Assembly: GCF_024372725.1 (NCBI RefSeq)
Contig: NZ_VOUA01000002.1
Span: 62,001-126,000, forward strand
Source: Methanosarcina sp. KYL-1
GTDB lineage: Archaea > Halobacteriota > Methanosarcinia > Methanosarcinales > Methanosarcinaceae
Length of the DNA: 64,000 nucleotides
Direction of reading: 5' to 3'
In this document: positions 45,060 through 55,361 of the stretch, piece after piece
How the letters are laid out: each line of letters opens with the position of its first letter
How positions within the stretch are numbered: position 1 is the first letter of the stretch
The notes under the pieces: model-generated
Databases searched by the model: none
Seen by the model: the letters and a program-made list of their open reading frames with translations, nothing else
What the model was told of the DNA's origin: nothing
Position numbers and translations under genes: made by a program

Positions 45060-46034
45060 ATGTTTCCAGATATCAGGTTGAGACGGTTGAGAAAAGGAAA
45101 GATCAGGGACCTTGTGAGAGAGACCACCCTCTCCGTGGACGACCTGGTCCAGCCAATCTTTGTGAATGAGAACATTGACTCCCCGGTTGAAATTTCGTCC
45201 ATGCCGGGGGTTTACAGCTTTCCCCTCTCAGGGGTTGCAAAAGAGGCAAAAGAGATTGCAGCACTCGGAATCCCTGCCGTAATCCTCTTCGGGGTGCCGG
45301 CCCACAAGGACGCCGAGGGGAGTTCCTCCTGCGGTGAAAACGACGTGGTCCAGGAAGCCGTCCGGAGGATCAAGGCCGAACTGGGAGACGAACTCGTTGT
45401 GATTACGGACATCTGCATGTGCGAGTATACGGACCACGGGCACTGCGGGATCGTAGACTTCGAAAAAGAAGAGGTCTTAAACGACCCGACTCTCGAAGTC
45501 CTGGGGAAAATCGCGGTCAGCCATGCAAATGCAGGGGCTGACATGGTGGCTCCGTCCGGGATGATGGACGGGATGGTAGGAGCAATCAGGCAGGCCCTGG
45601 ACTTCAACGGGTTTGAGAATGTCCCGATTATGTCCTATGCCGCAAAGTTCCACTCCTCCTTCTACGGGCCTTTCAGGGAAGCTGCCGAATCCGGATACTC
45701 CTTCGGGGACCGCTCCAGCTACCAGATGGACCCTGCAAACAGCAACGAGGCAATCCGGGAAACGTCTCTCGATATTGCCGAAGGCGCAGACATTGTCATG
45801 GTAAAGCCGGCTCTCCCCTACCTGGACATCATCTACAGGGTAAAGACCGAGTTCGGGATGCCCACAGCTGCATACAACGTGAGCGGGGAGTACGCCATGC
45901 TCAAGGCAGCGGGAGCAAAAGGCTGGCTTGATGAGAAAAAGACCATGTACGAATCCCTCCTCTCCATCAAGAGGGCGGGTGCGGACATCATCATAACCTA
46001 CTTTGCAAAAGACGTTGCCCGCATGTTGAAGTAA
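45060..46034 (+). CDS. hemB: Delta-aminolevulinate dehydratase (porphobilinogen synthase)
   Basis: HemB condenses two 5-aminolevulinate molecules to porphobilinogen. The zinc-type cysteine cluster [12 protein letters not shown] is present (near residue 120), and both Schiff-base lysines are visible in [14 protein letters not shown] and [10 protein letters not shown]. The start at 45060 follows CAGGAGTGATCAC and gives 324 residues, the family size. Confidence 0.96.
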   Translation: MFPDIRLRRLRKGKIRDLVRETTLSVDDLVQPIFVNENIDSPVEISSMPGVYSFPLSGVAKEAKEIAALGIPAVILFGVPAHKDAEGSSSCGENDVVQEAVRRIKAELGDELVVITDICMCEYTDHGHCGIVDFEKEEVLNDPTLEVLGKIAVSHANAGADMVAPSGMMDGMVGAIRQALDFNGFENVPIMSYAAKFHSSFYGPFREAAESGYSFGDRSSYQMDPANSNEAIRETSLDIAEGADIVMVKPALPYLDIIYRVKTEFGMPTAAYNVSGEYAMLKAAGAKGWLDEKKTMYESLLSIKRAGADIIITYFAKDVARMLK

Positions 46035-46309
46035 GCGCTCTGTATGGCGCTTTTAAGGCGTGATGTTTCGGGGTTTATCCGTTTTTCCGGATCTATCCCG
46101 TTTTTACCTTTCCTTTCTTAATTCTGTTTTACACCCGCTGTTATTTATGCCGGGTTCCGGCAATAACTGCTTAATAGGGGAAAGCGCTGTTATACTGATA
46201 AGAATACAGGAATTTACATAAATTTACGCAAAAATCCTCAAATGATTATAAGTCGATTACAGGTTGATTACAAATCGATTCTTTTTCAGTCCTATCCGGT
46301 GAGATTTCC

Positions 46310-47572
46310 ATGACACTTGAAAAATCCAGACAAATGTATGAGAAGGCAAAGACCCTGATCCCGGGCGGGGTCAGCAGTCCCGTACGCGCAATCAAGCCCT
46401 ATCCTTTCTACACGTCCTCGGCTGACGGCTCGAAGATAAAGGACCTTGACGGGAACGAGTACATAGACTACTGCTTGGCCTACGGTCCCGAGATCCTTGG
46501 GCACAACCATCCCGTAATAAAGGATGCTATCAGGGCCCAGCTCGACAAAGGCTGGCTCTACGGCACTCCTACTGAACTTGAGGTTACCCTTGCAGAAAAG
46601 GTTGCCAGCTACTACCCGAGCATTGACATGCTCCGTTTTGTCTCCACGGGCACGGAAGCCACCATGAGTGCACTTCGCCTGGCCCGCGGCTTTACAGGGA
46701 AGAAAAAATTCGTCAAGATCGAAGGTGGTTTCCACGGAGCCCACGACGCGGTGCTTGTTAAAGCCGGTTCAGGGGCCACCACCCTGGGAGAGCCGGATTC
46801 TCTGGGCATCCCTGCCGACTTCACTAAATACACGCTGCAGGCCCCCTACAACGACATCGAGGCCATGGCCGAACTTGTGGAATCTAACAGGGACGACCTT
46901 GCTGCAGTAATCATCGAGCCCGTTCTGGGGAATGTTGGCCCCGTGCTCCCGAAGCCCGGCTACCTGGAGGAGCTCAGGAAACTTACCCGGGAAAACGATG
47001 TGCTCCTTATTTTTGATGAAGTCATAACCGGCTTCAGGCTTGCCATGGGCGGGGCCCAGGAATACTTCGGGGTCGTGCCCGACATGACAACTCTAGGAAA
47101 GATCGTGGGTGGAGGGCTGCCCATAGGGGTCTTTGGAGGGCGCAAGGAAATCATGGAAATGATCGCACCTTCCGGGCCTGTCTACCAGGCCGGGACTTTC
47201 AGCGGAAGCCCCTGTTCCGTGGCTGCGGGCATTGCCATGCTTGACTACCTGAAGCAGGAAAACGTCCATGAAAAACTGAACACAACCGGGGACTATCTCA
47301 GAAATGCGCTTTCCGAGATCGTTTCGGACGAAGGCCTTGATTACACGGTCTGCGGAATTGCTTCCATGTTCAAGATTTTCTTCGGGGCTGAACCTTACAA
47401 TTACCAGGACGTCCTGAAATGCGACAAGGAAGGCTACCTGGCTTTCTTCCACAGAATGCTCGCAAGCGGGATTTTCCTGCCCCCCTCCCAGTTTGAGACC
47501 AACTTTGTCTCGGCAGCCCACAGTGAAGAAGACATTGAAAGGACCCTTGAGGCCTATAAGGAAAACCTTTGA
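46310..47572 (+). CDS. hemL: Glutamate-1-semialdehyde 2,1-aminomutase
   Basis: HemL converts glutamate-1-semialdehyde, the product of HemA, into 5-aminolevulinate using pyridoxal phosphate. The PLP lysine lies in [14 protein letters not shown] (near residue 263), and [13 protein letters not shown] is the PLP aspartate strand. The protein has 420 residues, the normal size. A 275-base gap separates it from hemB and includes two GATTACAAATCGATT-like repeats and AT-rich promoter-like sequence. Confidence 0.96.
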   Translation: MTLEKSRQMYEKAKTLIPGGVSSPVRAIKPYPFYTSSADGSKIKDLDGNEYIDYCLAYGPEILGHNHPVIKDAIRAQLDKGWLYGTPTELEVTLAEKVASYYPSIDMLRFVSTGTEATMSALRLARGFTGKKKFVKIEGGFHGAHDAVLVKAGSGATTLGEPDSLGIPADFTKYTLQAPYNDIEAMAELVESNRDDLAAVIIEPVLGNVGPVLPKPGYLEELRKLTRENDVLLIFDEVITGFRLAMGGAQEYFGVVPDMTTLGKIVGGGLPIGVFGGRKEIMEMIAPSGPVYQAGTFSGSPCSVAAGIAMLDYLKQENVHEKLNTTGDYLRNALSEIVSDEGLDYTVCGIASMFKIFFGAEPYNYQDVLKCDKEGYLAFFHRMLASGIFLPPSQFETNFVSAAHSEEDIERTLEAYKENL

Positions 47573-47660
47573 GTTTTAAACTTCTTAGTTTTTAACCTCT
47601 GAGTTTGCTAATCGCTATACCTGACTCTGAACCACCTGTGAAAACGTTTGAGGATCCATC

Positions 47661-48611
47661 ATGATAATAGGCACCCGGGGCAGCCAGCTTGCGCTTGCCC
47701 AGACGGAAAATGTTGCCAGACTCCTGAAAGAGCGCGGGGTCGAGACCAGCCAGAAGATCATAAAAACCAGCGGAGACCGGTTTACGGACCGCCCCCTGCA
47801 CGCCGTTTCCGGGGTCGGGGCTTTTGTCCGCGAGCTTGACGACGTGATGCTTGCAGAGGAAATCGATATCGCAGTCCACTCCATGAAGGACATGCCCACG
47901 GTCCGCCCCTCCGAGCTTCCCACGGTCGCCGTGCTGGAGAGGGATACTCCCTTTGACATCCTGCTCACATATGACGGGACAACTCTGGACGAGCTGCCCG
48001 AACAATCAATTATCGGCACCAGTTCCCTCCGGAGGGCTGCCCAGATCCGGCGCTACAGGCCTGACCTGGTTGTACAGGAGCTCAGGGGCAATATCGACAC
48101 AAGGCTCAGGAAGCTTAAGGAAGGGCAGTACGACGGCATCCTGCTCGCAAAGGCAGGGCTCGAACGCATGGGCTGGGAGCTTGAAGGAGAAATCCTTTCC
48201 CCTGACTTTTTCTGCCCTTCTCCTAACCAGGGCACGGTTGCAGTGGTCACCCGGGCAGGTACGGATGCGGAAGCCGCGGTTTCCGGGCTCGACCATACAC
48301 AGTCGAGGATCGTAACCGAAATCGAGAGGATCCTGATTTCCGAGCTCGGGGGAGGCTGTACAACTCCTATTGGCTCTTATGCCGAATTTTCTCAGGACGG
48401 AAACGAACTCCATGTGCGGGCCGAGGTCCTTTCCCTGGACGGGAGGGAAGCTATCAGGGTCGATGAGTTCATCCCGATGCTGGGTTGTATTGAAAAGGCT
48501 GCGGAACTCGGGCACAGGCTCGTGGAAATGGGCGGCAGGGAACTTGCCGATGAGGCTCTCCGGCAGCTTTCCGGAGAATCGTGCGCTTCAGGGGATTCAT
48601 ACGACTATTGA
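47661..48611 (+). CDS. hemC: Hydroxymethylbilane synthase (porphobilinogen deaminase)
   Basis: HemC polymerises four porphobilinogens into hydroxymethylbilane. The N-terminal IGTRGSQLALAQ and the dipyrromethane cofactor cysteine in GGGCTTPIGSYA are clear. It has 316 residues. Uroporphyrinogen III synthase and the SUMT methylase, needed between this step and precorrin-2, are not in the window. pyrD follows after 35 bases. Confidence 0.96.
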   Translation: MIIGTRGSQLALAQTENVARLLKERGVETSQKIIKTSGDRFTDRPLHAVSGVGAFVRELDDVMLAEEIDIAVHSMKDMPTVRPSELPTVAVLERDTPFDILLTYDGTTLDELPEQSIIGTSSLRRAAQIRRYRPDLVVQELRGNIDTRLRKLKEGQYDGILLAKAGLERMGWELEGEILSPDFFCPSPNQGTVAVVTRAGTDAEAAVSGLDHTQSRIVTEIERILISELGGGCTTPIGSYAEFSQDGNELHVRAEVLSLDGREAIRVDEFIPMLGCIEKAAELGHRLVEMGGRELADEALRQLSGESCASGDSYDY

Positions 48612-48646
48612 TACAGCCTGCCTGAAGGCAGGAAACGGGGTTATGC

Positions 48647-49552
48647 ATGTATACTCTCACAGGACTTGAACTGAAAAATCCAACTCTCCTTGCAGCTGGC
48701 GTGCTTGGTACCACAGGGGCTTCCCTGTGCCGGGTTGCGCGGGAAGGCGGGGCTGGCGCCGTCGTGACCAAGTCAATCGGCCCTGTTCCCAAGACCGGGC
48801 ACCCTAACCCTAGCATGGTCCGGCTTGACTGCGGTTTTTTAAACGCTATGGGGCTTCCTAATCCGTCATATCCCGCTTTTCTCCAGGAACTGGAGCTTGC
48901 CAAAAAAGATGCCGGGGTCCCGGTAATTGCAAGCATTTTCGGAGGGAACCCGGGGGAGTTTGCGGAAGTTGCCGAAGGGCTCCTCCCGGAAAAGCCCGAT
49001 GCCTTCGAACTCAACGTTAGCTGCCCTCATGCGGAAGGGTACGGGGCTGCCGTGGGTTCAAACCCCTGCCTGGTAGAAGCGGTCACTGCAGCCGTAAAAG
49101 ATGTGGTAGATGTCCCTGTCTGGGTCAAGCTGACCCCAAATGTCTCTGACATTACGGCCATAGGAAATGCTGCAGAAGCCGGGGGTGCGGATGCGGTTGT
49201 GGCGATAAACACCGTAAAGGGAATGGCAATTGACATCGAGTCAGGATACCCTGTCCTCGGGAACCGGTCAGGCGGGCTTTCCGGAAAGGCGGTCAAGCCC
49301 GTTGCCGTCAAATGCGTATACGACCTCTACACTGCCCTCGAGATCCCCGTAATCGGGGTAGGAGGCGTGTCCTCCTGGGAAGATGCGGTGGAGATGATGA
49401 TGGCAGGAGCCGCGGCTGTCCAGGTGGGATCTGCCGTGTACGACCGGATGGATGTGTTTTCCGAAATAGGTGCAGGGATTGAGGCTTTCCTGCAGAGGAA
49501 AGGCTATTCGGATGTAAAGAAAATTATAGGGCTTGCCCACGAGATGGTCTGA
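48647..49552 (+). CDS. pyrD: Dihydroorotate dehydrogenase, class 1B catalytic subunit
   Basis: PyrD oxidises dihydroorotate to orotate in pyrimidine synthesis; the class 1B form hands electrons through PyrK to NAD+. The catalytic Cys lies in [13 protein letters not shown], with [14 protein letters not shown] and [18 protein letters not shown] (FMN phosphate) further on. It has 301 residues. The stop overlaps the pyrK ATG by one base. Confidence 0.95.
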   Translation: MYTLTGLELKNPTLLAAGVLGTTGASLCRVAREGGAGAVVTKSIGPVPKTGHPNPSMVRLDCGFLNAMGLPNPSYPAFLQELELAKKDAGVPVIASIFGGNPGEFAEVAEGLLPEKPDAFELNVSCPHAEGYGAAVGSNPCLVEAVTAAVKDVVDVPVWVKLTPNVSDITAIGNAAEAGGADAVVAINTVKGMAIDIESGYPVLGNRSGGLSGKAVKPVAVKCVYDLYTALEIPVIGVGGVSSWEDAVEMMMAGAAAVQVGSAVYDRMDVFSEIGAGIEAFLQRKGYSDVKKIIGLAHEMV

Positions 49553-50352
49553 TGCTTCCTCTTAATGTTATGACGCTTCCTCTTAATGTTAGCATAGAAC
49601 GCATAGTCGAAGAGTCCCCTCTGGTCAGGACTTTTTTCTTCAGCCACAGCTTTGAGAACATGGAACCCGGCCAGTTCGTAATGGTCTGGATACGGGGTGT
49701 TGACGAAGTCCCCATGGGCCTTTCCAGGAAAAATTCGATCACGGTCCAGAAGGTAGGGGAGGCAACCTCAAAACTCTTTGAGCTGAAGGAAGGGGATTCT
49801 TTCGGGCTTCGGGGTCCTTTCGGAAAGGGCTTTTCTTTGCCTGCGGCAGGGGAAAAGGTCCTGGTCATTGCCGGTGGGGTCGGAGCAGCCCCCCTTTCTC
49901 CCTACGCGGAGGCAGCCGGGGATGCCGGGGCAGACGTGCAAACAGTTCTCGGGGCCCGGAGCGCCGGAGATTTGCTTTTTGAAGATCGCTTTTCAGCCGT
50001 CGGAGCGCTTGATGTGAGCACCGATGACGGGTCGAAGGGGACAAAAGGATTCGTAACCGATGTCCTGAGAAAGCTTGATGTTTCGGCTTTTGACAGGATT
50101 GCTGTCTGCGGCCCGGAGATTATGATGGTTTCCGTCTTCAGGCTCCTGCAGGAAAAAGATGTGCTTGAAAAGGCTGAGTTCAGCCTTCACCGCTATTTCA
50201 AATGCGGTATCGGTGTCTGCGGGGCCTGCTGCATTGACCCCTCGGGGCTCAGGGTCTGCAAGGACGGCCCCGTGTTTTCCGGAGTGCAGCTCCTGGGTTC
50301 GGAGTTAGGGAAATACGCACGGGACGCCAGCGGGCGAAGAGTTAAAATTTAA
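49552..50352 (+). CDS. pyrK: Dihydroorotate dehydrogenase electron-transfer subunit
   Basis: PyrK carries FAD and a 2Fe-2S cluster and passes electrons from PyrD to NAD+. The N-terminal ferredoxin-reductase barrel holds PMGLSRKNS-type FAD contacts; the NAD domain starts [15 protein letters not shown]; the cluster cysteines are C-x4-C-x2-C plus a later Cys in [10 protein letters not shown]...RVCKDGP. An 18-base duplication at the very start repeats LPLNV, so either the ATG at 49552 or the one at 49570 may be used. Confidence 0.93.
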   Translation: MLPLNVMTLPLNVSIERIVEESPLVRTFFFSHSFENMEPGQFVMVWIRGVDEVPMGLSRKNSITVQKVGEATSKLFELKEGDSFGLRGPFGKGFSLPAAGEKVLVIAGGVGAAPLSPYAEAAGDAGADVQTVLGARSAGDLLFEDRFSAVGALDVSTDDGSKGTKGFVTDVLRKLDVSAFDRIAVCGPEIMMVSVFRLLQEKDVLEKAEFSLHRYFKCGIGVCGACCIDPSGLRVCKDGPVFSGVQLLGSELGKYARDASGRRVKI

Positions 50353-50434
50353 GTTCCCATATATGTTTTAAAAAAATGAAACAGAATGCAGGGAATAAGA
50401 GCCCGGAAAAAGAAAAAATAGGAAGGTATGGGAT

Positions 50435-51169
50435 ATGATAGGCAGGTTCAGGTCAGGAGATGAGGTTTTCTATGGAGAAATCGACGATAATCGCGTGTAT
50501 CCAAAAAACGGGGTTCCGGGAGGCACTTTTGAGCTCTCGGAACTTCGGGTCCTTCCTCCTGCCTGCCCTTCCAAGATCGTCTGCGTCGGCCTGAACTATC
50601 GGGACCATGCAGAAGAGCTCTCCATGGAAGTCCCAAAAAACCCTATTCTTTTTTTAAAACCTCCTTCCGCGGTTATCGGGCAGGGGGACAAGATCATCTA
50701 TCCGGCCTGCAGTTCAAGGGTTGACTATGAGGCCGAACTTGCAGTCGTGATAGGGAAACGCTGCAAAAACATCGCGGCCTCCAGGGCCATGGACGTTATT
50801 GCGGGTTATACCTGCTTTAATGACGTGACTGCCCGTGACCTCCAGCAAAAGGACGGCCAGTGGACCCGGGCAAAAAGTTTCGATACTTTTGCAGCCTTCG
50901 GGCCTTATCTTGCCTCTACTGAAGAGCTGGATGTTTCGGATGCGAAAGTCTCCTGCAGGGTGAATGGGGAGATCCGGCAGGCGTCCAGTACTTCAAACCT
51001 TATTTTTGATATTCCTCATCTTATCGAATTCATTACCGAGATCATGACCCTTGAAGTGGGAGACGTGATCGCCACCGGGACGCCTCCCGGGGTTGGAGAA
51101 CTTCACCGGGGCGATTCGGTGGAAGTGGAGATACAGGGGATCGGAACACTGAGAAACGAGGTTGTCTGA
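50435..51169 (+). CDS. Fumarylacetoacetate hydrolase family protein
   Basis: This 244-residue protein has the FAH catalytic domain: VGLNYRDHAEEL, the metal ligands in DYEAELAVVIG (E-x-E) and FNDVTARDLQ, and TGTPPGVGEL near the end. Members hydrolyse or decarboxylate C-C bonds in small dicarbonyls (for example oxaloacetate tautomerase/decarboxylase types); the substrate here is unknown. It runs in the pyrD-pyrK direction, 82 bases downstream, and its stop overlaps the next ATG. Confidence 0.85.
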   Translation: MIGRFRSGDEVFYGEIDDNRVYPKNGVPGGTFELSELRVLPPACPSKIVCVGLNYRDHAEELSMEVPKNPILFLKPPSAVIGQGDKIIYPACSSRVDYEAELAVVIGKRCKNIAASRAMDVIAGYTCFNDVTARDLQQKDGQWTRAKSFDTFAAFGPYLASTEELDVSDAKVSCRVNGEIRQASSTSNLIFDIPHLIEFITEIMTLEVGDVIATGTPPGVGELHRGDSVEVEIQGIGTLRNEVV

Positions 51170-51474
51170 TGCTGCTTGAACAGATTGGAATGGAACTTGA
51201 CCTTGCAGAGCGCCACCTGATAGTGCTCAAAAAGGTGATCGAAGAAGGCCCGATCGGAATTTTGAAACTCGCCGAAGTTACAGGGATGCAGAACCACAAG
51301 GTGCGCTATTCCCTCCGGGTCCTTGAACAGGCAAACCTTATAAAGCCCTCTGCACAGGGTGCAGTGCCCGGAGATGCGGTCCCGAAGTTCCTGCGCGAGT
51401 TCGAGGAAGAACTTGAAAGAATCAATGAAAAAATCTCCCGGATCCGGGAAATCGAAGCTTCCATCCCTAAATAA
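51169..51474 (+). CDS. Winged-helix protein with C-terminal coiled coil
   Basis: The 101-residue protein has a helix-turn-helix core (HLIVLKKVIEEGPIGILKLAEVTG, HKVRYSLRVLEQANLI) and a charged helical C-terminal segment (FLREFEEELERINEKISRI) that should pair as a coiled coil. It is probably a DNA-binding regulator. It overlaps the FAH gene by one base, which suggests coupling. The target is unknown. Confidence 0.75.
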   Translation: MLLEQIGMELDLAERHLIVLKKVIEEGPIGILKLAEVTGMQNHKVRYSLRVLEQANLIKPSAQGAVPGDAVPKFLREFEEELERINEKISRIREIEASIPK

Positions 51475-51487
51475 AGATCCCGCGGAT

Positions 51488-51507
51488 TGAGAGCCCCTTC
51501 GTGAGGG
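51488..51507 (+). terminator. Terminator-like hairpin after the pyrD operon
   Basis: AGCCCC pairs with GGGGT around TTCGTGA, followed by pyrimidine-rich CTTCCTGCTTTTCGG. It lies 15-35 bases after the stop of the winged-helix gene. Confidence 0.5.
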
Positions 51508-51509
51508 GT

Positions 51510-51889
51510 CTTCCTGCTTTTCGGTTTTCGCTCTTTCCGCTTTACTCCGCTAGTTTTTCTTTTTTCAGCTTACTCTGATAGTTTTTCTTCTTTCAGCTTT
51601 ACTAGGTTTGCTTTTTTGACTCAATTTACTCTGTCAACTTTCGCTCTGCCAGCTTTTTTTCTTTCAGCTTTCACTCTGCCAGTTTCTCTTCTTTCAGCTT
51701 TGCGCTGCCATCTTTCATCCTTCCGGTTTTTTCAGGTGAGTTTTCCGGGTTTCGGTGACTTTTTATAATTCCTATTTCCATGTTTTACCGAACTTACCGG
51801 TTTGTCCAAGTCCGGCAGTTGTTCCCTCTCACTTGACTTCTCAGCTTTATCGAATCCAAATTCATTTTTTGTGATCTGGAGAATCTTCT
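51510..51889. other. Pyrimidine-rich intergenic region with degenerate repeats
   Basis: No gene is seen. Units such as TTTCTTCTTTCAGCTTT and ACTCTGCCAG recur several times between 51540 and 51720, most likely degenerate tandem repeats. The 3' part (TTTTTTATAATTCC around 51760) may hold the gltX promoter. Confidence 0.55.
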
Positions 51890-53605
51890 ATGACCTTAAG
51901 TCCTGAAGACCTTAAAACAATTGAAAAATACGCCCTTCAAAATGCTGTAAAATACGGGAAAGCCCCCCAGCCCAAAGCTGTGATGGGCAAGGTAATGGGG
52001 GAGTGCCCCCACCTGAGGCCCGACCCCAATGCCGTATCCTCGGCCCTTGAAGCTATCGTTTCCGAAATCGAAAAAGGGGACCCTGAAGCCTGGGAGTCCC
52101 GGCTTTCGGAAATAGCTCCCGAGCTTATAGAAGCCCTGAGCGTGAAGAAGGAGCCCGATAAAGGCTTGAAACCCCTGGAAGGGGCAGAACCCGGAAAAGT
52201 TGTCATGCGTTTTGCCCCGAACCCCAACGGGCCCGGGACCCTGGGGAGTGCCCGCGGGATGGTCGTCAATTCCGAGTACGTGAAGATCTATAATGGCAAA
52301 TTCATCCTGCGCTTTGACGACACCGACCCCGACATAAAGCGCCCCATGCTGGAAGCCTATGATTGGTACGTGGACGACTTCAAATGGCTCGGGGTTGTGC
52401 CTGACCAGGTTGTCTATGCTTCCGACCGCTTCCCGGTCTATTACGATTACGCGAAAAAGCTCATCGAGATGGGTAAAGCCTACGTCTGCTTCTGCAAGGG
52501 AGAAGATTTCAAGAGGTTCAAGGATGCCAAACAGCCCTGCCCGCACAGGGACACAAGCCCGGAAGAAAACCTCATGCACTGGGAAAAGATGCTTGCCGGG
52601 GAATATGAGGACCAGCAAGCCGTGCTCAGGATCAAGACCGATATCGAGCACAAGGACCCGGCACTGAGGGACTGGGGCGCTTTCAGGATAAGGAAGATGT
52701 CCCACCCCCGCCCGGAAATCGGGGACCGGTACATTGTCTGGCCCCTCCTGGACTTTGCAGGAGCCATTGAAGACCACGAACTCGGCATGACCCATATCAT
52801 CCGGGGCAAGGACCTGATGGACAGCGAAAAGCGCCAGGGTTACATCTACAAATACTTCGGCTGGACCTACCCCAAAACCACTCACTGGGGCAGGGTCAAG
52901 ATCCATGAGTTCGGGAAGTTCAGCACCAGCACCCTCAGAAAAGATATCGAGTCCGGGATATACTCAGGCTGGGACGATCCCCGCCTGCCCACCATCCGTG
53001 CAATCCGCCGCCGCGGGATCCGGGCCGAAGCCCTCAAAAAGTTCATGATTGAAATGGGGGTCGGGACCACTGACGTAAGCATCAGTATGGAGTCTTTATA
53101 TGCCGAAAACCGCAAAATAGTGGACCCGGTTGCAAACCGCTACTTCTTTGTCTGGGACCCGGTGGAACTGGAAATCGAAGGTGCAGAGCCAACCGTTGCA
53201 AAGCTCCCCCTCCACCCCACGGACCACGCCCGTGGAGTTCGGGAAATTGCAGTCGGAAATAAAGTCCTTGTCTGTAAGGAAGACGTTGAAAAACTGGAAG
53301 TTGGCTCCGTCCTCCGCTTAAAAGACCTCTGCAACGTCGAGATAACGTCCCTTTCCCCGCTGCAGGCAAAGCATTCCGAAACCTCCCTTGAAGCCCTCAA
53401 GAAAGCAAAGGGCAAGATCATCCACTGGGCACCCGTAGACGGCATCCCCGTAAAAGTGCGCGGCCCCGAAGGTGACATCGAAGGAATCGGAGAACGCGGG
53501 ATTGCAGCCGAGCTTGATAAAATAGTCCAGTTTGAGCGTTTCGGCTTCTGCAAGATCGACGCCGTGAGCGGGGAAGAAGTCGTGGCTTACTTCGCCCACA
53601 AATAA
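51890..53605 (+). CDS. gltX: Glutamyl-tRNA synthetase, archaeal type
   Basis: This 571-residue class I synthetase charges tRNA-Glu. In archaeal GluRS an N-terminal helical extension precedes the Rossmann fold; the HIGH equivalent is in FAPNPNGPGTLGSARG (about residue 108), and the KMSKS equivalent is FGKFSTSTLRKDI. The C-terminal beta-barrel anticodon domain is of the GlnRS-like type. The Glu-tRNA it makes is also the substrate of HemA encoded 7 kb upstream. The start ATG follows GGAGAATCTTCT. Confidence 0.94.
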   Translation: MTLSPEDLKTIEKYALQNAVKYGKAPQPKAVMGKVMGECPHLRPDPNAVSSALEAIVSEIEKGDPEAWESRLSEIAPELIEALSVKKEPDKGLKPLEGAEPGKVVMRFAPNPNGPGTLGSARGMVVNSEYVKIYNGKFILRFDDTDPDIKRPMLEAYDWYVDDFKWLGVVPDQVVYASDRFPVYYDYAKKLIEMGKAYVCFCKGEDFKRFKDAKQPCPHRDTSPEENLMHWEKMLAGEYEDQQAVLRIKTDIEHKDPALRDWGAFRIRKMSHPRPEIGDRYIVWPLLDFAGAIEDHELGMTHIIRGKDLMDSEKRQGYIYKYFGWTYPKTTHWGRVKIHEFGKFSTSTLRKDIESGIYSGWDDPRLPTIRAIRRRGIRAEALKKFMIEMGVGTTDVSISMESLYAENRKIVDPVANRYFFVWDPVELEIEGAEPTVAKLPLHPTDHARGVREIAVGNKVLVCKEDVEKLEVGSVLRLKDLCNVEITSLSPLQAKHSETSLEALKKAKGKIIHWAPVDGIPVKVRGPEGDIEGIGERGIAAELDKIVQFERFGFCKIDAVSGEEVVAYFAHK

Positions 53606-53640
53606 TTACGTTGTCTGCAAAACAAGAATGTTAAAAATTG

Positions 53641-53682
53641 GTGTCGGGATTTTGAATAGGTTTGTTCAAACCCCAGACACCT
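53641..53682 (+). terminator. Extended hairpin after gltX
   Basis: GGTGTC with GGG pairs to CCCC and GACACC across an internal stem GGTTTG-TTCAAACC, with T-rich sequence behind. It lies 36 bases after the gltX stop. Confidence 0.4.
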
Positions 53683-53820
53683 TTGATTTCCAAAACCTCC
53701 AGCTCTCTAGATGTTGTTTTTATATTTTTCAGCCGTATTGATTATTTCTCATTCCTGAATTCTTCTGGCTGACCTTTCTGCTGACTCTTCTTGCTTATTT
53801 TTCTTGTTTATTCTTCTTGC

Positions 53821-53919
53821 TTACTCTCCTTCCTCCATCCAGGGTGCATTTCCGTTCTTAGGTGGGATCGGTCCTGTAGGCCCGTCCGGTCCAGTATTCC
53901 CTGGATTTCCGTTGCCTCA
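53821..53919 (-). pseudogene. Collagen-like tail behind an in-frame TGA
   Basis: Directly in frame after the TGA of the secreted repeat protein lie 31 sense codons to TAA at 53821. They encode a Gly/Pro/Asn-rich stretch with GNPGNTGPDGPTGP and a terminal APWMEEGE. The composition matches a collagen-like tail and continues the G-N-x periodicity of the repeats. The TGA thus looks like a nonsense mutation, or a site of readthrough. Confidence 0.5.
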
Positions 53920-54303
53920 GGTTGATTTTGCTTCAATATTCGGCTTCGGATGGTCTCCTCCTTTGTACTGTTTGTACCCAACTTTTCCTTTCTCATCGTT
54001 TCCTTTGTTTCCAGCTGCCTTTGCTTCAATATTCGGCTTCGGGTGGTCTCCTCCTTTGTACTGTTTATCTCCCACTTTTCCTTTCTCATCGTTTCCTTTG
54101 TTTCCAGCTGCCTTTGCTTCAATATTCGGCTTCGGGTGGTCTCCTCCTTTGTACTGTTTGTACCCAACTTTTCCTTTCTCATCGTTTCCTTTGTTTCCTT
54201 TGTCCTTTTCTTCCATCAAATTCGCTGCTGCTGCCGCACTGACGCTCATCAGCATGGCAAAGACAACTAAAATGCACATTACCTGTTTTCTGGTTACTTT
54301 CAT
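53917..54303 (-). CDS. Secreted repeat protein, three 30-residue repeats
   Basis: The 128-residue protein has a Sec signal peptide (KVTRKQVMCILVVFAMLM, cleavage after SVSAAAA) and three nearly identical repeats of 30 residues of the form GNKGNDEKGKVGYKQYKGG followed by DHPKPNIEAKAA. The DNA repeats are 90 bp. It should be exported and very hydrophilic, with lysine and aspartate in balance. No family recognised. AT-rich promoter sequence (TATATAAT around 54320) lies upstream. In-frame sequence after the TGA encodes a collagen-like tail. Confidence 0.75.
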   Translation of the reverse strand: MKVTRKQVMCILVVFAMLMSVSAAAAANLMEEKDKGNKGNDEKGKVGYKQYKGGDHPKPNIEAKAAGNKGNDEKGKVGDKQYKGGDHPKPNIEAKAAGNKGNDEKGKVGYKQYKGGDHPKPNIEAKST

Positions 54304-55361
54304 CTCCCCGTCACTCCAATTATATATTTATTATGTATACCGTCAAAGAGTTTCCACTCTTTCAGTGAAGGTCGGAAAAAACAACAACTCCCATATATCT
54401 TTTATATCGAATTTTTTCTAAATTTTTATATTAGTGTATTTATATACACGATTCCTACTACAAATGACTCATTTTTATGCCTTTTGAATTTATGTTTCTG
54501 AAAAATCATACTAATTTCTTTATTGTTCACAATGTTAAATGTGATTTTTTTCTAATTCATAATAAAAGAAATTGGGGCTTTTTATTCATATTGGGTAGGC
54601 AATTTGGATTTATTTTAAAAAAATATCTGTAAATAGCTTAATTAGCGCTTAAAATTGAAATAAATTGATTAATTTTCTTTTAAATTAATAATAAGCTTTT
54701 TTCTGGTAATGGCTTTCTGCCAATGAAATGTTACTTTCTTTTCCTACTTAGTTCATATAATGTCCAGAAGATTCACGCTGTTAACGTGTGGCAGTGTGCG
54801 GGGATACTTTTCTTTTCCTTTTTCTTTCTTCTGCCGCGTTCCTAATTTTGCTTTTTCAGCATCATGAGGCCGGATTCTTATTTAATCATGGGTTAAATCT
54901 TTTCTTCTATCCTTCTATTCTTTTCTTCTGATGTTTTTCTCTTAACGGTTTCTGGTTTGCAAATTTCAGTTCCCAGCCACACTTCAAGTGCCGTGACCGA
55001 TATGTGCATCATTCAGAACCAGTATACTTCAATCTAATAGTTGGTTAAATTTATGTCAGGGTAGTTCGCAGGACTGAGTAGAGGGCTCGTTATCGAATCT
55101 TCTGGCTACGAAATATGCCATGAAGGTAAGGAGAGAACTCTATATTAGGAATAGCCGGACCGTTTTGCCCGGCTATAAAGCTTCGACTTCTGTGGAATCA
55201 ACCCTATGAGAGAGAAGAGATTAATAGAGTATTTTGCTCGTGGGTGATCTGATCGAAAGCTTCCTTCTTATTTTGATATTTTTTCTAAATATTTCAATTT
55301 TGACTATTTTTTCCAAAATATTTCAATTGTATGAGTATCTCAATTGTCACAATTTGTCCCT
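54304..55361. other. Long AT-rich intergenic region
   Basis: No credible gene on either strand over about 1.06 kb. It holds a perfect hairpin ATAGCCGG/CCGGCTAT (55151-55176). The part 55060-55240 has lower AT content and could be a decayed coding fragment or an untranslated RNA, but I could not support either. Confidence 0.5.

Noticed and set aside
55060-55240. A decayed transposase end or untranslated RNA in the AT-rich gap.
   Set aside because: Fragments of open frame are interrupted by stops and do not match any transposase motif; only the hairpin at 55151-55176 is solid.
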